DNA of 64,000 nt from Thermomicrobiales bacterium. Its GTDB lineage: Bacteria > Chloroflexota > Chloroflexia > Thermomicrobiales > UBA6265. The position numbers and the translations under genes were made by a program. Below are positions 17,172-25,202 of the stretch, one piece after another (positions within the stretch are counted from its first letter, which is position 1; every line of letters begins with the position of its first letter). The notes under the pieces were generated by a model that made no database searches, was not told the origin of the DNA, and saw nothing but the letters and a program-made list of their open reading frames with translations. The DNA lies in contig JAMLHN010000002.1 of assembly GCA_023957115.1 (NCBI GenBank), positions 62,001 to 126,000 of the forward strand. Reading direction: 5' to 3'.

Positions 17172-18212
17172 GTGACGTACACAGACCAGGCACCAGCGGC
17201 GATCGACCGCCCCCCATCGCTGGCGTCCTTCTCATCCGCTGCCGTTGCGGACATCGGTATGACGGTCTATGGGTGTGGGCAGCACGAGGCGGCCCTTTTC
17301 CGTCAGATGGCGCCCCGCTTCGGCATCAGACCCACCATCACCGATGCCGCGCTCGCTCATGCAACGGTCGAGCTGGCATTGGGGACCCGATGCATCAGCG
17401 TTGGGCACAAGGAGCGCATTCCGAAAGCTGTTCTTTATGCGCTCAGCCAGGCCGGCGTCCGGTACATCTCCACTCGAAGCATTGGGTACGACCATATCGA
17501 TGTGGGATACGCGCGGCGGCTTGGAATGACCGTGGAAAACGTCGCCTACTCCCCCGATAGCGTGGCCGATTACACCGTCATGCTGATGCTGATGGCGGTG
17601 CGGCATGCAAGATCGACGCTCAGGCGCGCGGATATGCACGATTTCCGATCGAGCTCAGTCGCCGGGAGAGAACTGCGGGATCTGACCATTGGGATCGTCG
17701 GGACAGGCCGCATTGGCGCAGCCGTGATCGACCGATTGCGGGGCTTCGGCGGGCGTATCGTGGCCTATGACCCCTGTCCCAACACCACGGTCGAGTACGT
17801 TCCGCTCGAGGTCTTGGTGCGGCAGAGCGATCTCATCTCGCTCCACACACCCCTCGATGCGTCCACCCATCATCTGCTCGATCGGCGCCACATCGAGCAA
17901 ATGAAGTCCGGTGCGTTTGTTGTCAACACCGCGCGCGGCGCGCTGATCGATACCGAAGCGCTTGTGCTGGCATTGGAACAGGGTCGACTTGGTGGCGCCG
18001 CGCTGGATGTGCTCGAAGGCGAGGAGGGTGTGTTCTACACGGACTGCCGCAACAGCACGATCGAGCACCCCCTCCTGCTGCGGTTGCAACGTCTGCCGAA
18101 TGTGCTGATCACACCACATACCGCCTACTACACCGATCACGCTGTACGGGATATCGTCGAAAACAGCCTGATCAATTGCCTGGAATTCCTCATGAGATCG
18201 CAGCATGGATAG
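17172..18212 (+). CDS. vanH: D-lactate dehydrogenase VanH
   Basis: A 346-residue NAD-dependent 2-hydroxyacid dehydrogenase that reduces pyruvate to D-lactate for the VanA ligase. VanH-type features: GVRYISTRSIGYDHIDV, YSPDSVADYTVMLMLMA, the nucleotide loop IGIVGTGRIGAAV, NTARGALIDTEAL with the substrate arginine, the catalytic glutamate in LEGEEGVFY and catalytic histidine in ITPHTAYYTDHAVRD. GTG at 17172 is chosen because AGGAGGG lies 5 bp upstream; it gives about 25 extra N-terminal residues compared with classic VanH. In most van operons vanH precedes vanA; here it is 4 kb away under its own copy of the VanR box. Confidence 0.95.
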   Translation: MTYTDQAPAAIDRPPSLASFSSAAVADIGMTVYGCGQHEAALFRQMAPRFGIRPTITDAALAHATVELALGTRCISVGHKERIPKAVLYALSQAGVRYISTRSIGYDHIDVGYARRLGMTVENVAYSPDSVADYTVMLMLMAVRHARSTLRRADMHDFRSSSVAGRELRDLTIGIVGTGRIGAAVIDRLRGFGGRIVAYDPCPNTTVEYVPLEVLVRQSDLISLHTPLDASTHHLLDRRHIEQMKSGAFVVNTARGALIDTEALVLALEQGRLGGAALDVLEGEEGVFYTDCRNSTIEHPLLLRLQRLPNVLITPHTAYYTDHAVRDIVENSLINCLEFLMRSQHG

Positions 18213-18269
18213 CCTGCCGGCCGGCATCGTGCACGAGGTCTATCCCAGCTGCTCTGACCGGGCCATGCG

Positions 18270-19322
18270 GTGTATCCAGTGCAGCTGATCCGCTCCTTCC
18301 GACGGCCGGCGGCACCCTCGAGTTGGTCGCAATCCGTATGGGATGATGCGGCGCTCCGGCTCGACGGCCATCTCTTGCAGTCGTGGCGCTGGGGCGAATT
18401 CAAATCGCTCCACGGATGGTCGGTGGAACGGGTCGCGATTGGTGGCGACCCGCCGACCGCTATGGCACAGATCCTCTTTACCCGGCGTGGACCGTTCGAG
18501 ATCGCCTTCATTCCACGTGGACCCATCTATGCGCCCGGCGACGTCGATGCGCTGCGAGCGCTCTTGTCGAAGATCGACCAGGTATGCAGGCGGCGCGGAT
18601 CGCTCTGCCTGATCGTCGAGCCAGATACGCCGTTGCCGCCTGGGGACCGGATGGAACTGGAGGGGTTCGTCGATGGACCGGAGCGGGTCCTGCCGGGCCG
18701 GACCGTCAAGATCCCGCTTCTCGCGGATGACGCACTCCTGGCACAGATGCGGCCAAAGACACGCTATAGCGTGCGGCTCGCGTCGCGTCGCGGCGTTGTC
18801 GTACAGCAGTCCCGGGTTGATGGCGCCGGAGCCTTCTACCGGCTCTTGCGCGAGACGTCCAGCCGCAACGGATTCGGTATCCATACCGAGACGTATTACC
18901 GCGATTTCGTACGTGTTTTCGGTGAAGACGCGCTTCTGCTCTTTGCCACGATCGACGGCGAGAACGCAGCTGGTTTGATCGCGGCTCGATTCGGAAAGGA
19001 AGCAATCTACCTGTACGGCGGTTCCTCGACGGTGCACCGTGGCCATGGTGCGGCATTCGTCATCCAGTTCGAGGCCATGCGCTGGGCGAGAGAGCAGGGC
19101 TCGACGCACTACGACCTCTGGGGTATTCCCATGCAGGATCCACCCCCGAACGCCGAGAGCGGCGAGCATGTTCCCAGGAGCACGGGCGACGATTGGCGCG
19201 GGTTGTACAAATTCAAGACCGGTTTTGGCGGAGACATCGTGACCTCTCCCTCCAGCCTGGAACATTGCTATTCCCCGGTTCTCTGCTTCATTGCCCGGCG
19301 CGCAAGATCGTGGTTGGGATGA
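18270..19322 (+). CDS. vanK: FemAB/FemX-type aminoacyltransferase, VanK-like
   Basis: A 350-residue GNAT-fold transferase of the Fem family, which adds the first cross-bridge amino acid to peptidoglycan precursors using aminoacyl-tRNA. Visible signatures: LLQSWRWGEFKSLHGWSVER at the start, FIPRGPIYAPGD, LAQMRPKTRYSVRLASRRGV, LYGGSSTVHRGHGAAFVIQF and THYDLWGIP, then LYKFKTGFGGDIV. In Streptomyces coelicolor the Fem protein VanK is needed because the normal enzyme does not accept D-Lac precursors; position next to vanH suggests the same role. GTG start at 18270, 57 bp after vanH and no box of its own, so probably co-transcribed. Symbol assigned by context. Confidence 0.85.
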   Translation: MYPVQLIRSFRRPAAPSSWSQSVWDDAALRLDGHLLQSWRWGEFKSLHGWSVERVAIGGDPPTAMAQILFTRRGPFEIAFIPRGPIYAPGDVDALRALLSKIDQVCRRRGSLCLIVEPDTPLPPGDRMELEGFVDGPERVLPGRTVKIPLLADDALLAQMRPKTRYSVRLASRRGVVVQQSRVDGAGAFYRLLRETSSRNGFGIHTETYYRDFVRVFGEDALLLFATIDGENAAGLIAARFGKEAIYLYGGSSTVHRGHGAAFVIQFEAMRWAREQGSTHYDLWGIPMQDPPPNAESGEHVPRSTGDDWRGLYKFKTGFGGDIVTSPSSLEHCYSPVLCFIARRARSWLG

Positions 19323-19370
19323 GCTTCGTTCTCGACGATGAGGATGCACACTCGCTGGTACGAGCCGGTG

Positions 19371-19428
19371 CATATCGCCCGCATATCGAAAACTCCATAC
19401 ATGCCGGCAACACCGTGCTGTCTAGATT
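19371..19428 (+). promoter_or_regulatory. VanR-box promoter of vanY, apparently leaderless
   Basis: Perfect direct repeats CATATCG at 19371-19377 and 19382-19388 (11-bp period), AAAAC at offset 18, CATAC at 25, GGCAACAC at 35 and -10-like TAGATT at 52 (19423-19428). The vanY ATG lies 7 bp after the hexamer, where the transcript should start, so the mRNA is probably leaderless. Confidence 0.8.
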
Positions 19429-19434
19429 GGCAGC

Positions 19435-20151
19435 ATGAGACATACTGCACCATCAGGAACGAAAATCCGCAACACGCTCAGGTTTACTGCCGTCGCCGTG
19501 GTCGTCATGACCGCGGGGATCGCTGGAACCCTCGCCTATCATTCGGCGTCATCCACGACGCCCCTGCTCGGCGACGTTCTTCGATCGGATGGCACTGGCA
19601 TGACAACCGAGGCCCCTCCCGTTCAGGACCGCCCTGGCGCGCCGCCCCGTGAGGACGGCGATCCCGGCGACGCCGAGGACGATGGTGCGCGTGCCGTCAC
19701 CCGTGATGACGGTCTTCTCCCGGACGGCGTGACCGTGTTCGACAACAACTATCCCGGGGTTACCAACCTCGACCCCGATCTCCTTCGTGCTCTGCGCCGG
19801 GCTGCGACGGATGCCGCTGACGGCGGTATCGCGTTCTACGTCACCAGCGGATGGCGTTCTCCGGAATATCAGAACCAGCTCCTTCATGAGGCCATCGCCG
19901 AGTATGGCTCGGAAGAGGAAGCTGCCCGCTGGGTTGCCACCGCGAATACGTCCGCTCATGTATCGGGGGACGCGGTCGATATCGGTCCCTCCGATGCCAT
20001 GGCCTGGCTGTCGGAGTATGGCGCTGCGTACGGCTTGTGCCAGATCTATGGCAACGAACCGTGGCACTTCGAATTGCGACCCGAGGCCATCGAGCGCGGT
20101 TGTCCGCCCATGTACGCCGATCCGACGGAAGATCCGAGGATGCAACCGTGA
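19435..20151 (+). CDS. vanY: D,D-carboxypeptidase VanY (M15B)
   Basis: A 238-residue membrane-anchored or secreted zinc carboxypeptidase that removes the last D-Ala from precursors that escaped VanX. An N-terminal TM/signal (about residues 16-36) is followed by a roughly 50-residue acidic, Pro-rich linker and the VanY domain: TNLDPDLLRALRRAATDAAD, FYVTSGWRSPEYQNQLL, the zinc motif SAHVSGDAVDIGPSDAM and EPWHFEL. No ribosome site is visible and the ATG sits at the predicted transcript start. It closes the van cluster. Confidence 0.93.
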   Translation: MRHTAPSGTKIRNTLRFTAVAVVVMTAGIAGTLAYHSASSTTPLLGDVLRSDGTGMTTEAPPVQDRPGAPPREDGDPGDAEDDGARAVTRDDGLLPDGVTVFDNNYPGVTNLDPDLLRALRRAATDAADGGIAFYVTSGWRSPEYQNQLLHEAIAEYGSEEEAARWVATANTSAHVSGDAVDIGPSDAMAWLSEYGAAYGLCQIYGNEPWHFELRPEAIERGCPPMYADPTEDPRMQP

Positions 20152-20229
20152 TCGCCCCGATCTCCTCAGGACCTCTCCCGAGCATGTCCTGACCGGCAGA
20201 CATCGCGGCGACCCACGTCTCGGAACCCG

Positions 20230-21117
20230 TCAGTCCGCGGTGAGACCGCCGTCGATGTAGAGTGTCTGGCCATTGACGAAGCGTGCCGATTCGGAGCAGA
20301 GGAAGACTGCGGCGCCGACCAGATCTTCCGGGAGCCCAAACCGGCCGGTCGGAATTCGGCTAACCAACTTGGACTGTACGTGTGGGTCGGCCAGGATGTT
20401 CCTGGTCAGTTCGGTCTGGGTATAGGCGGGACCGATGGCATTGATCGTCACGCCATAGGGGGCCCATTCGGTCGCAAACGATTTGGTCATGATCGCGATT
20501 CCGCCCTTGGCGGCGGCGTACGGCTGGTTCTCCGGGTGTCCGAGCAGACTGGATACCGAACCGATCGAAAGGATGCGCCCGTACCCGCGTTGCAGCATTC
20601 CGCGACCGACCGCCTGGGTGACATAAAAGACGCCGGACAGATTGGTATTGATGACCGCCATCCAGTCCTCGGGCGTAAAGTCGATCGCCGGTTTGCGGAT
20701 TGTGATTCCGGCGCCGTTGAGCAGAATATCGATCCCGCCGGTTTGCGCCTCGATCTGCGCGACGACGTCCTCCACCATATCGGGATCGGTGACATCGAGC
20801 ATGGCCGCCATCGCGTCCGCACCGGGCCGGTCGCAGGCAGCCGCGGTGGTTTCGGCGTTCGCCAGGTTCATATCCGCAATCGCGATGCGGGCGCCGAAAT
20901 CCGCCATGGCGCAGGCAATTGCCCGCGAGAGACCGCCCCCGCCACCGACGATGAGCGCGGTCTTCCCGGTCAGGTCGAAGAGATTGGCGAAGATCCCCGG
21001 CGGATACGGAAACGGCATCCCCTGGTGGGACGACGGAGGAGGCGATGTGGCGCTGACTGGTGGCTCCTCACCGGGGCGTACGAGTCGCAATCGTCGTTTG
21101 GCATCGTCTTCGCTCAC
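20230..21117 (-). CDS. Short-chain dehydrogenase/reductase
   Basis: A 295-residue classical SDR with a 45-residue N-terminal tail before the Rossmann fold. The cofactor loop is ALIVGGGGGLSRAIACAMA, then LLNGAGITIRKPA, catalytic Ser in ILSIGSVSSLLG, and YAAAKGGI with the catalytic Tyr-x3-Lys; it ends RFVNGQTLYIDGGLTAD. It resembles gluconate or 2-deoxy-gluconate dehydrogenases. The start overlaps the cupin stop by 4 bp. The substrate is probably a sugar acid or polyol, judging by the aldolase and kinase genes nearby. Confidence 0.88.
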   Translation of the reverse strand: MSEDDAKRRLRLVRPGEEPPVSATSPPPSSHQGMPFPYPPGIFANLFDLTGKTALIVGGGGGLSRAIACAMADFGARIAIADMNLANAETTAAACDRPGADAMAAMLDVTDPDMVEDVVAQIEAQTGGIDILLNGAGITIRKPAIDFTPEDWMAVINTNLSGVFYVTQAVGRGMLQRGYGRILSIGSVSSLLGHPENQPYAAAKGGIAIMTKSFATEWAPYGVTINAIGPAYTQTELTRNILADPHVQSKLVSRIPTGRFGLPEDLVGAAVFLCSESARFVNGQTLYIDGGLTAD

Positions 21118-21506
21118 GCGGCACCTTCGTCTTCTGGTCCTGGCGTCATCGGGTCGATTCGTCGTCTGGGCGACATTGTATTCAATGTCTCGACCACGTC
21201 GGACCCGGTGACCGTCGCTCCATGTGGCACATCGGCCGGAATGAGGGCGGATTCACCGGCAGACAGGGTCAACGGGCGGCCATCGACCGTGAAATCGATC
21301 GAGCCGCTGAGCACGATGGTGACCTGCTCTTCTGGATGACGGTGCACTGGAAAGATCGAGCCCGGTTGGTAGATGTAGCGCACGATCGTCTGATTTTCGC
21401 CGTGCACGGTTTGCCGCTCGATTCCAGCGAACGGGTGCTCAGTGGAATGCTGGGCCCAGTCGATCGGGGAGGGATCGGACGGCTTGGCGCTCAGAAGACG
21501 AACCAT
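21114..21506 (-). CDS. Small cupin-domain protein
   Basis: A 130-residue single-domain cupin. The metal motif reads FPVHRHPEEQVTIVLSG and the second motif SAGESALIPADVPHGA. Start ATG at 21506 is chosen to give a compact protein; it overlaps the end of the upstream small membrane protein by 16 bp. It is translationally coupled to the SDR. Function unknown; such cupins are often isomerases or sugar-acid sensors. Confidence 0.8.
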   Translation of the reverse strand: MVRLLSAKPSDPSPIDWAQHSTEHPFAGIERQTVHGENQTIVRYIYQPGSIFPVHRHPEEQVTIVLSGSIDFTVDGRPLTLSAGESALIPADVPHGATVTGSDVVETLNTMSPRRRIDPMTPGPEDEGAA

Positions 21507-21784
21507 CCACAGAAGAGGGCCAGCGCCAGCAGAAAGAAGAAGACGCTGGAAACGCCGCCTCCGAAGACAAGATAGAGAATGATGGCGAGTGCGAGCAACG
21601 CCGCGAGGATCCCAAGATAGATCCACTGCGGGCTCGACATCGCTCCTTCTTCTTCATAGGAGACGTAGCGTTGCGGCGATCCCGGATAGCTCGCGGAGCT
21701 GGGAGGACGAATATCGCTCCCGGAGATCACCTGCCGGGCGCGCGAAGCACGTTGCTTCGCATTGTCGTTATAGGGACTCGCCAT
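21491..21784 (-). CDS. Small membrane protein, unknown
   Basis: A 97-residue protein with a polar N-terminal half (MASPYNDNAKQRASRARQ) and two C-terminal hydrophobic segments separated by a Gly-rich turn (LYLVFGGGVSSVF). GAAGGTG precedes ATG 21784. I recognise no family. It overlaps the cupin start, which supports a shared transcript. Confidence 0.6.
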   Translation of the reverse strand: MASPYNDNAKQRASRARQVISGSDIRPPSSASYPGSPQRYVSYEEEGAMSSPQWIYLGILAALLALAIILYLVFGGGVSSVFFFLLALALFCGWFVF

Positions 21785-21799
21785 GGCACACACCTTCCC

Positions 21800-22093
21800 T
21801 TACTTCGGTCCGCCTGGAGACGACGAACCATCGGATTGGGCGGGGGCTTCGACGGGGATCGAAAAGAATGACTTCCAGATCGCGACCATCGCGATCTTTA
21901 CAATTCCGGCCACGAAGAGGAGCATGCCGGTCACGGTCAACATCGGGCTGAGATCGGTGACGACCGCCGCCCCGATCAGGAGCAGACCGAGTATGGTCAT
22001 GGCTACTGAGATCGTTCGGGCATGGGCCACGGCGCTGGCTCGTTTCGTTTGGTGCAGAATCACGTACCCGATCTTTTCGATCGAGCCGCACAC
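21800..22093 (-). CDS. Small two-helix membrane protein, unknown
   Basis: A 97-residue protein with two predicted TM segments (about residues 29-46 and 52-72) and a polar Ser/Pro tail. It ends 15 bp before the next small membrane gene on the same strand, so the two are likely co-expressed. No family recognised; it could be an accessory membrane protein of the small operon leading to the SDR. Confidence 0.6.
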   Translation of the reverse strand: MCGSIEKIGYVILHQTKRASAVAHARTISVAMTILGLLLIGAAVVTDLSPMLTVTGMLLFVAGIVKIAMVAIWKSFFSIPVEAPAQSDGSSSPGGPK

Positions 22094-22200
22094 CTAATGC
22101 TAGCCCGGCGCTGGTGGTGGTGCAAACATCGCACGAAATGGCCGATGGCGCCGGTCGCCGGCGTCTTACGGTTTAGCGCAAAGGGACAGGGGAAGTTGAG

Positions 22201-22872
22201 ATGTTGCTGGAAGCACAACGGCGGCGAGTCGTCGAGGTCGGGCTGGAGGCGCTGCGGCGGGGAATCGTGCATGGCACGGCCGGCAACTTCAGCGAGCGCG
22301 AGCGCGAGACTGGATTGATCGCGATCTCTCCCAGTGGGATTCCCTATCCGGAGACGACCATCGACGATGTGGTCATCGTCGATGCGCAGGGGAACGTGGT
22401 CGAGGGGAAACGCCGGCCGAGCTCGGAAACGCCGATGCATACCATGGTGATGCGACAGTTCGACCATGTCGATGCCATCGTTCATACCCATTCGCATTTT
22501 GCCACCGTCGTGAGCACGATCCGCCCTTATCTTCCCCCGATCCTGACCGAAACGAGCCTTGTAGTGGGAGCGCGGATCCCGGTGACCCGCTACGGTTTGA
22601 CCGCGATGGAGGATATTGGCGAAAGCGTGGTCGAAGCGATGACGCCGGCCAGCCGTGCGGTCATCATGCGCAATCATGGGCTGATCACCTTCGGTCAGAA
22701 CTTCGATCAGGCGCTCCTCTATTCGATGCTCGTCGAGGAAGCTGCCGAGGTCTACGTGCAGGGACTGGCCGCCAACGGCGGCCGAGAACCGAACCTGGTG
22801 CCGGAAGAGCTGGTCGACGAGATGACCGTGCGATTCAATACCTCATACGGTCAACCAGCGGGTGAGAGATAA
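22201..22872 (+). CDS. Class II aldolase (fuculose-phosphate aldolase-like)
   Basis: A 223-residue zinc-dependent aldolase/epimerase family protein. Signatures: GIVHGTAGNFSER for phosphate binding, ISPSGIPYPETTIDD, the zinc histidines in HVDAIVHTHSHFATVVS, and IMRNHGLITFGQNFDQAL with the third histidine. A purine-rich AAAGGGACAGGGGAAG precedes the ATG. It would split a sugar-1-phosphate into dihydroxyacetone phosphate and an aldehyde. It converges with the FGGY kinase gene, which may supply the phosphorylated substrate. Confidence 0.9.
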   Translation: MLLEAQRRRVVEVGLEALRRGIVHGTAGNFSERERETGLIAISPSGIPYPETTIDDVVIVDAQGNVVEGKRRPSSETPMHTMVMRQFDHVDAIVHTHSHFATVVSTIRPYLPPILTETSLVVGARIPVTRYGLTAMEDIGESVVEAMTPASRAVIMRNHGLITFGQNFDQALLYSMLVEEAAEVYVQGLAANGGREPNLVPEELVDEMTVRFNTSYGQPAGER

Positions 22873-22933
22873 CGGCTCCGCGCCTGAGGGACTTCTCGTG
22901 AGTAGCCATGCGGCTTCAGCCCAGGGAGGGCGC

Positions 22934-24376
22934 TCACGACGAGAGCGCGGCCAGCTGGTCGGTGGCGAACTGGGCATAGAGCTCCTGATACCGCTCGGAT
23001 GTCGCCGGAACCGGCTGGATCTCCGCGCTCGGAGCAGTCCATGCCACATGGTCGTATTCGATCCCGGCCGCAATCATTCCGGCAATGACGGCGCCGCGCG
23101 CCGCAGTCTCCGGTTGCGGGGCGATATGCAGCGGCAGCCCGAGCACGTCGGCCAGGAGCTGGCGGAAGGCGGGCGCGCGTGAGCCGCCGCCGGTGAGGGT
23201 GACCACCCCAGGCGCCACTCCAGATGACGCCAGCGTGTAGCGCGCCTGCAATGCCAGCGCCTCGCACGCGGCGCGCGCCAGATCGTCCTTGCTGGATTCG
23301 GTCGTGAGCCCGAGGATGCTGCCGCGAACGTCGGGACGAACCGCTGGTGCGGTCTCCCCCGTCGTGGCGAACGACGGCAGGATCCGGACGCCGTTCGACC
23401 CGGCTGGAGTGCGCGCCAGCGCGGCATCGAGACCGGTGTACGTCACGCCAATGAGTGGCAAGAGCCAATCGAGCAGTGTCATTCCGCTGCCGGATGTCAA
23501 CATTCGCACCCAGCGGTCATAGCGTGGGAGGCAAACGTTCCGGCCGGTTGGCTCACCGGCCAGCTCGAGACGCTCGATCTGGATGCCGGTGACGAGCTGC
23601 GGTCCGAGCAGGATAAAAGCATCCCCCTTGCCCTGAAATCCGGCCGCAAGCCCGGCTGCAATCGAATCGAACGGACTGGCATGCACGGCCATACCGGAGG
23701 GAAGTCCGGTGAGCTCTGCCCCGGCGTCGCTCAAGGGCCAGAGCGAGCCGTTCGGGGTATCGATCTCCGGGAGGAGATGCCGCACCGGTCGTAACCGGAG
23801 GAGATCGATCAGCTCTTCGTCGTAGGTGCGGGAACGGATATCGAGGAAGGGGGCTGAGGCGTCGGTGATGTCGGTCGTACGCGCTCCGGTCAGCGCATGC
23901 AGAAGCGCGTCCTTAGAGGAAAAGCCGGTGGCCGCCCGATCGACGGACGCCGGCTCATGTTCGAGCAACCAGCGGTAGATCGCTGCCTGTGTTTGCGGCA
24001 GAAGCGCATATCCCGCACGTCGATAGACCGCATTGCCGATACCGTGAAGCTCCCATTCGCGGGAAAACGGAACGGCGCGTCGATCGGCCGGGAGAACAGC
24101 CGGACGAACCGGCTCACCGCGAGCATCGACCAACCAAAGACCATCGGTGGGGGCGGTCAGGCAGAGGAGCTCGGGCGGTTCCGGCAATTTGGGCAGCAGT
24201 TCGCGAATTGCCTGGCCGAGCGCTTTGACAACGACGTCCTGATCGAGCTCCACCCAGCCTGGTTCCGGACGCGACGGCTCGATCGATTTTGCCGCTGCGG
24301 CCACGATCGCGCCGGCTCGATCGAATGCCGTGGCTCGAATTGCGTTTGTACCGGCGTCCACTCCCAGAAGAATCAT
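22934..24376 (-). CDS. FGGY-family carbohydrate kinase (xylulokinase-like)
   Basis: A 480-residue sugar kinase. Start ATG 24376 gives the normal N-terminus MILLGVDAGTNAIRATAFD with the phosphate-1 loop. Other motifs: WVELDQDVVVKAL, AVYRRAGYALLPQTQAAIYRW, GFSSKDALLHALTG, the FGGY-type stretch GDAFILLGPQLVTG, and the C-terminal ADP loop VTLTGGGSRAPAFRQLLADVL. It phosphorylates an uncertain ketose or polyol. Together with the aldolase, SDR and cupin it forms a likely catabolic module. Confidence 0.9.
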   Translation of the reverse strand: MILLGVDAGTNAIRATAFDRAGAIVAAAAKSIEPSRPEPGWVELDQDVVVKALGQAIRELLPKLPEPPELLCLTAPTDGLWLVDARGEPVRPAVLPADRRAVPFSREWELHGIGNAVYRRAGYALLPQTQAAIYRWLLEHEPASVDRAATGFSSKDALLHALTGARTTDITDASAPFLDIRSRTYDEELIDLLRLRPVRHLLPEIDTPNGSLWPLSDAGAELTGLPSGMAVHASPFDSIAAGLAAGFQGKGDAFILLGPQLVTGIQIERLELAGEPTGRNVCLPRYDRWVRMLTSGSGMTLLDWLLPLIGVTYTGLDAALARTPAGSNGVRILPSFATTGETAPAVRPDVRGSILGLTTESSKDDLARAACEALALQARYTLASSGVAPGVVTLTGGGSRAPAFRQLLADVLGLPLHIAPQPETAARGAVIAGMIAAGIEYDHVAWTAPSAEIQPVPATSERYQELYAQFATDQLAALSS

Positions 24377-24584
24377 GCCGGAAGCATACGGTAGCAGGCG
24401 GCAGGCAGCCGGCAGAGCAATCGGGCACTGGACTCCCACGCGCGGGCATGTCAAAATAGGGCGTTCGCACTGCGGGAGCGGTGCGTTTTGGTTGTGCTCG
24501 CCTTCTCACGTGTAACTGCCACGGTCCCGGACGAGCCTCCTTTGTGAGATTGTTGATCTTTTCGATATCGAACTGGAGTCGTTC

Positions 24585-24878
24585 GTGATCAAACTGCGTC
24601 TTCGCCGAATGGGCGCCAAGAAGCGCCCGAGCTATCGCATCGTTGCGGCGGACAGCCGCTCGAAGCGGGATGGCCGCATCATCGAGCAGATCGGGTTCTA
24701 CGATCCGCTGACCGATCCGGTCACGCTCAAGGTGAACGAAGAGCGCGCCGCGTACTGGCTGAGTGTCGGCGCTCAGCCGACCGAGACCGTGCATATCCTG
24801 CTGCGCAACATCGGTCTGATCCCTGATGACCGGGCCGAACGCGCTGCCAAACATGCCAAGACGGCTGCGGCCAGCTAG
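24585..24878 (+). CDS. rpsP: 30S ribosomal protein S16
   Basis: A 97-residue S16: [37 protein letters not shown], then [17 protein letters not shown], with a short Ala/Lys-rich tail. GTG start at 24585 after CTGGAG. It assembles early into the 30S subunit. It heads the common rpsP-khpA-rimM group. Confidence 0.98.
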   Translation: MIKLRLRRMGAKKRPSYRIVAADSRSKRDGRIIEQIGFYDPLTDPVTLKVNEERAAYWLSVGAQPTETVHILLRNIGLIPDDRAERAAKHAKTAAAS

Positions 24879-24883
24879 CATTC

Positions 24884-24907
24884 CACCGGGCGGCGCGAGC
24901 CGCCCGG
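24884..24907 (+). terminator. Hairpin after rpsP
   Basis: A perfect 10-bp GC-rich stem (ACCGGGCGGC / GCCGCCCGGT) with a GCGA tetraloop directly after the rpsP stop and only three T after it. It could be a partial attenuator or an mRNA-protecting structure between rpsP and khpA. Confidence 0.6.
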
Positions 24908-24944
24908 TTTCCCATCTCATTCGTTTTCGAAATCGGAGCGCACC

Positions 24945-25202
24945 ATGTCGGTCGTCACCCCCGAGCAGCAGCTACAGGGACTCATCGAATATATCGCGGG
25001 CGAGCTTGTCGATTCCCCCGATGACTTCGAAGTCATTTCCGAGCGCCGAGGCGGTTCGGTTCACGTGACACTGAAGGTGAAAGAAGAAGCTATGGGCCGG
25101 GTGATCGGCCGGCAAGGTCGTATTGCCAAGGCGATGCGTACCCTCGTCATGATCACCGGTTCGCGTAATAACGTCCGTGCCAGCCTCGACATCGAAGGGT
25201 AA
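24945..25202 (+). CDS. khpA: KH-domain RNA-binding protein KhpA
   Basis: An 85-residue single-KH protein. The GxxG RNA-binding loop is in MGRVIGRQGRIAKAMRTLV, preceded by GSVHVTLKVKEE. KhpA proteins bind many RNAs and affect cell division and ribosome-related regulation. ATG at 24945. It is followed by rimM, whose likely GTG start lies inside its last codons. Confidence 0.95.
   Translation: MSVVTPEQQLQGLIEYIAGELVDSPDDFEVISERRGGSVHVTLKVKEEAMGRVIGRQGRIAKAMRTLVMITGSRNNVRASLDIEG

Noticed and set aside
24440-24584. tRNA or small RNA gene before rpsP
   Set aside because: No cloverleaf or conserved motif can be formed; it is more likely the rpsP leader and promoter.
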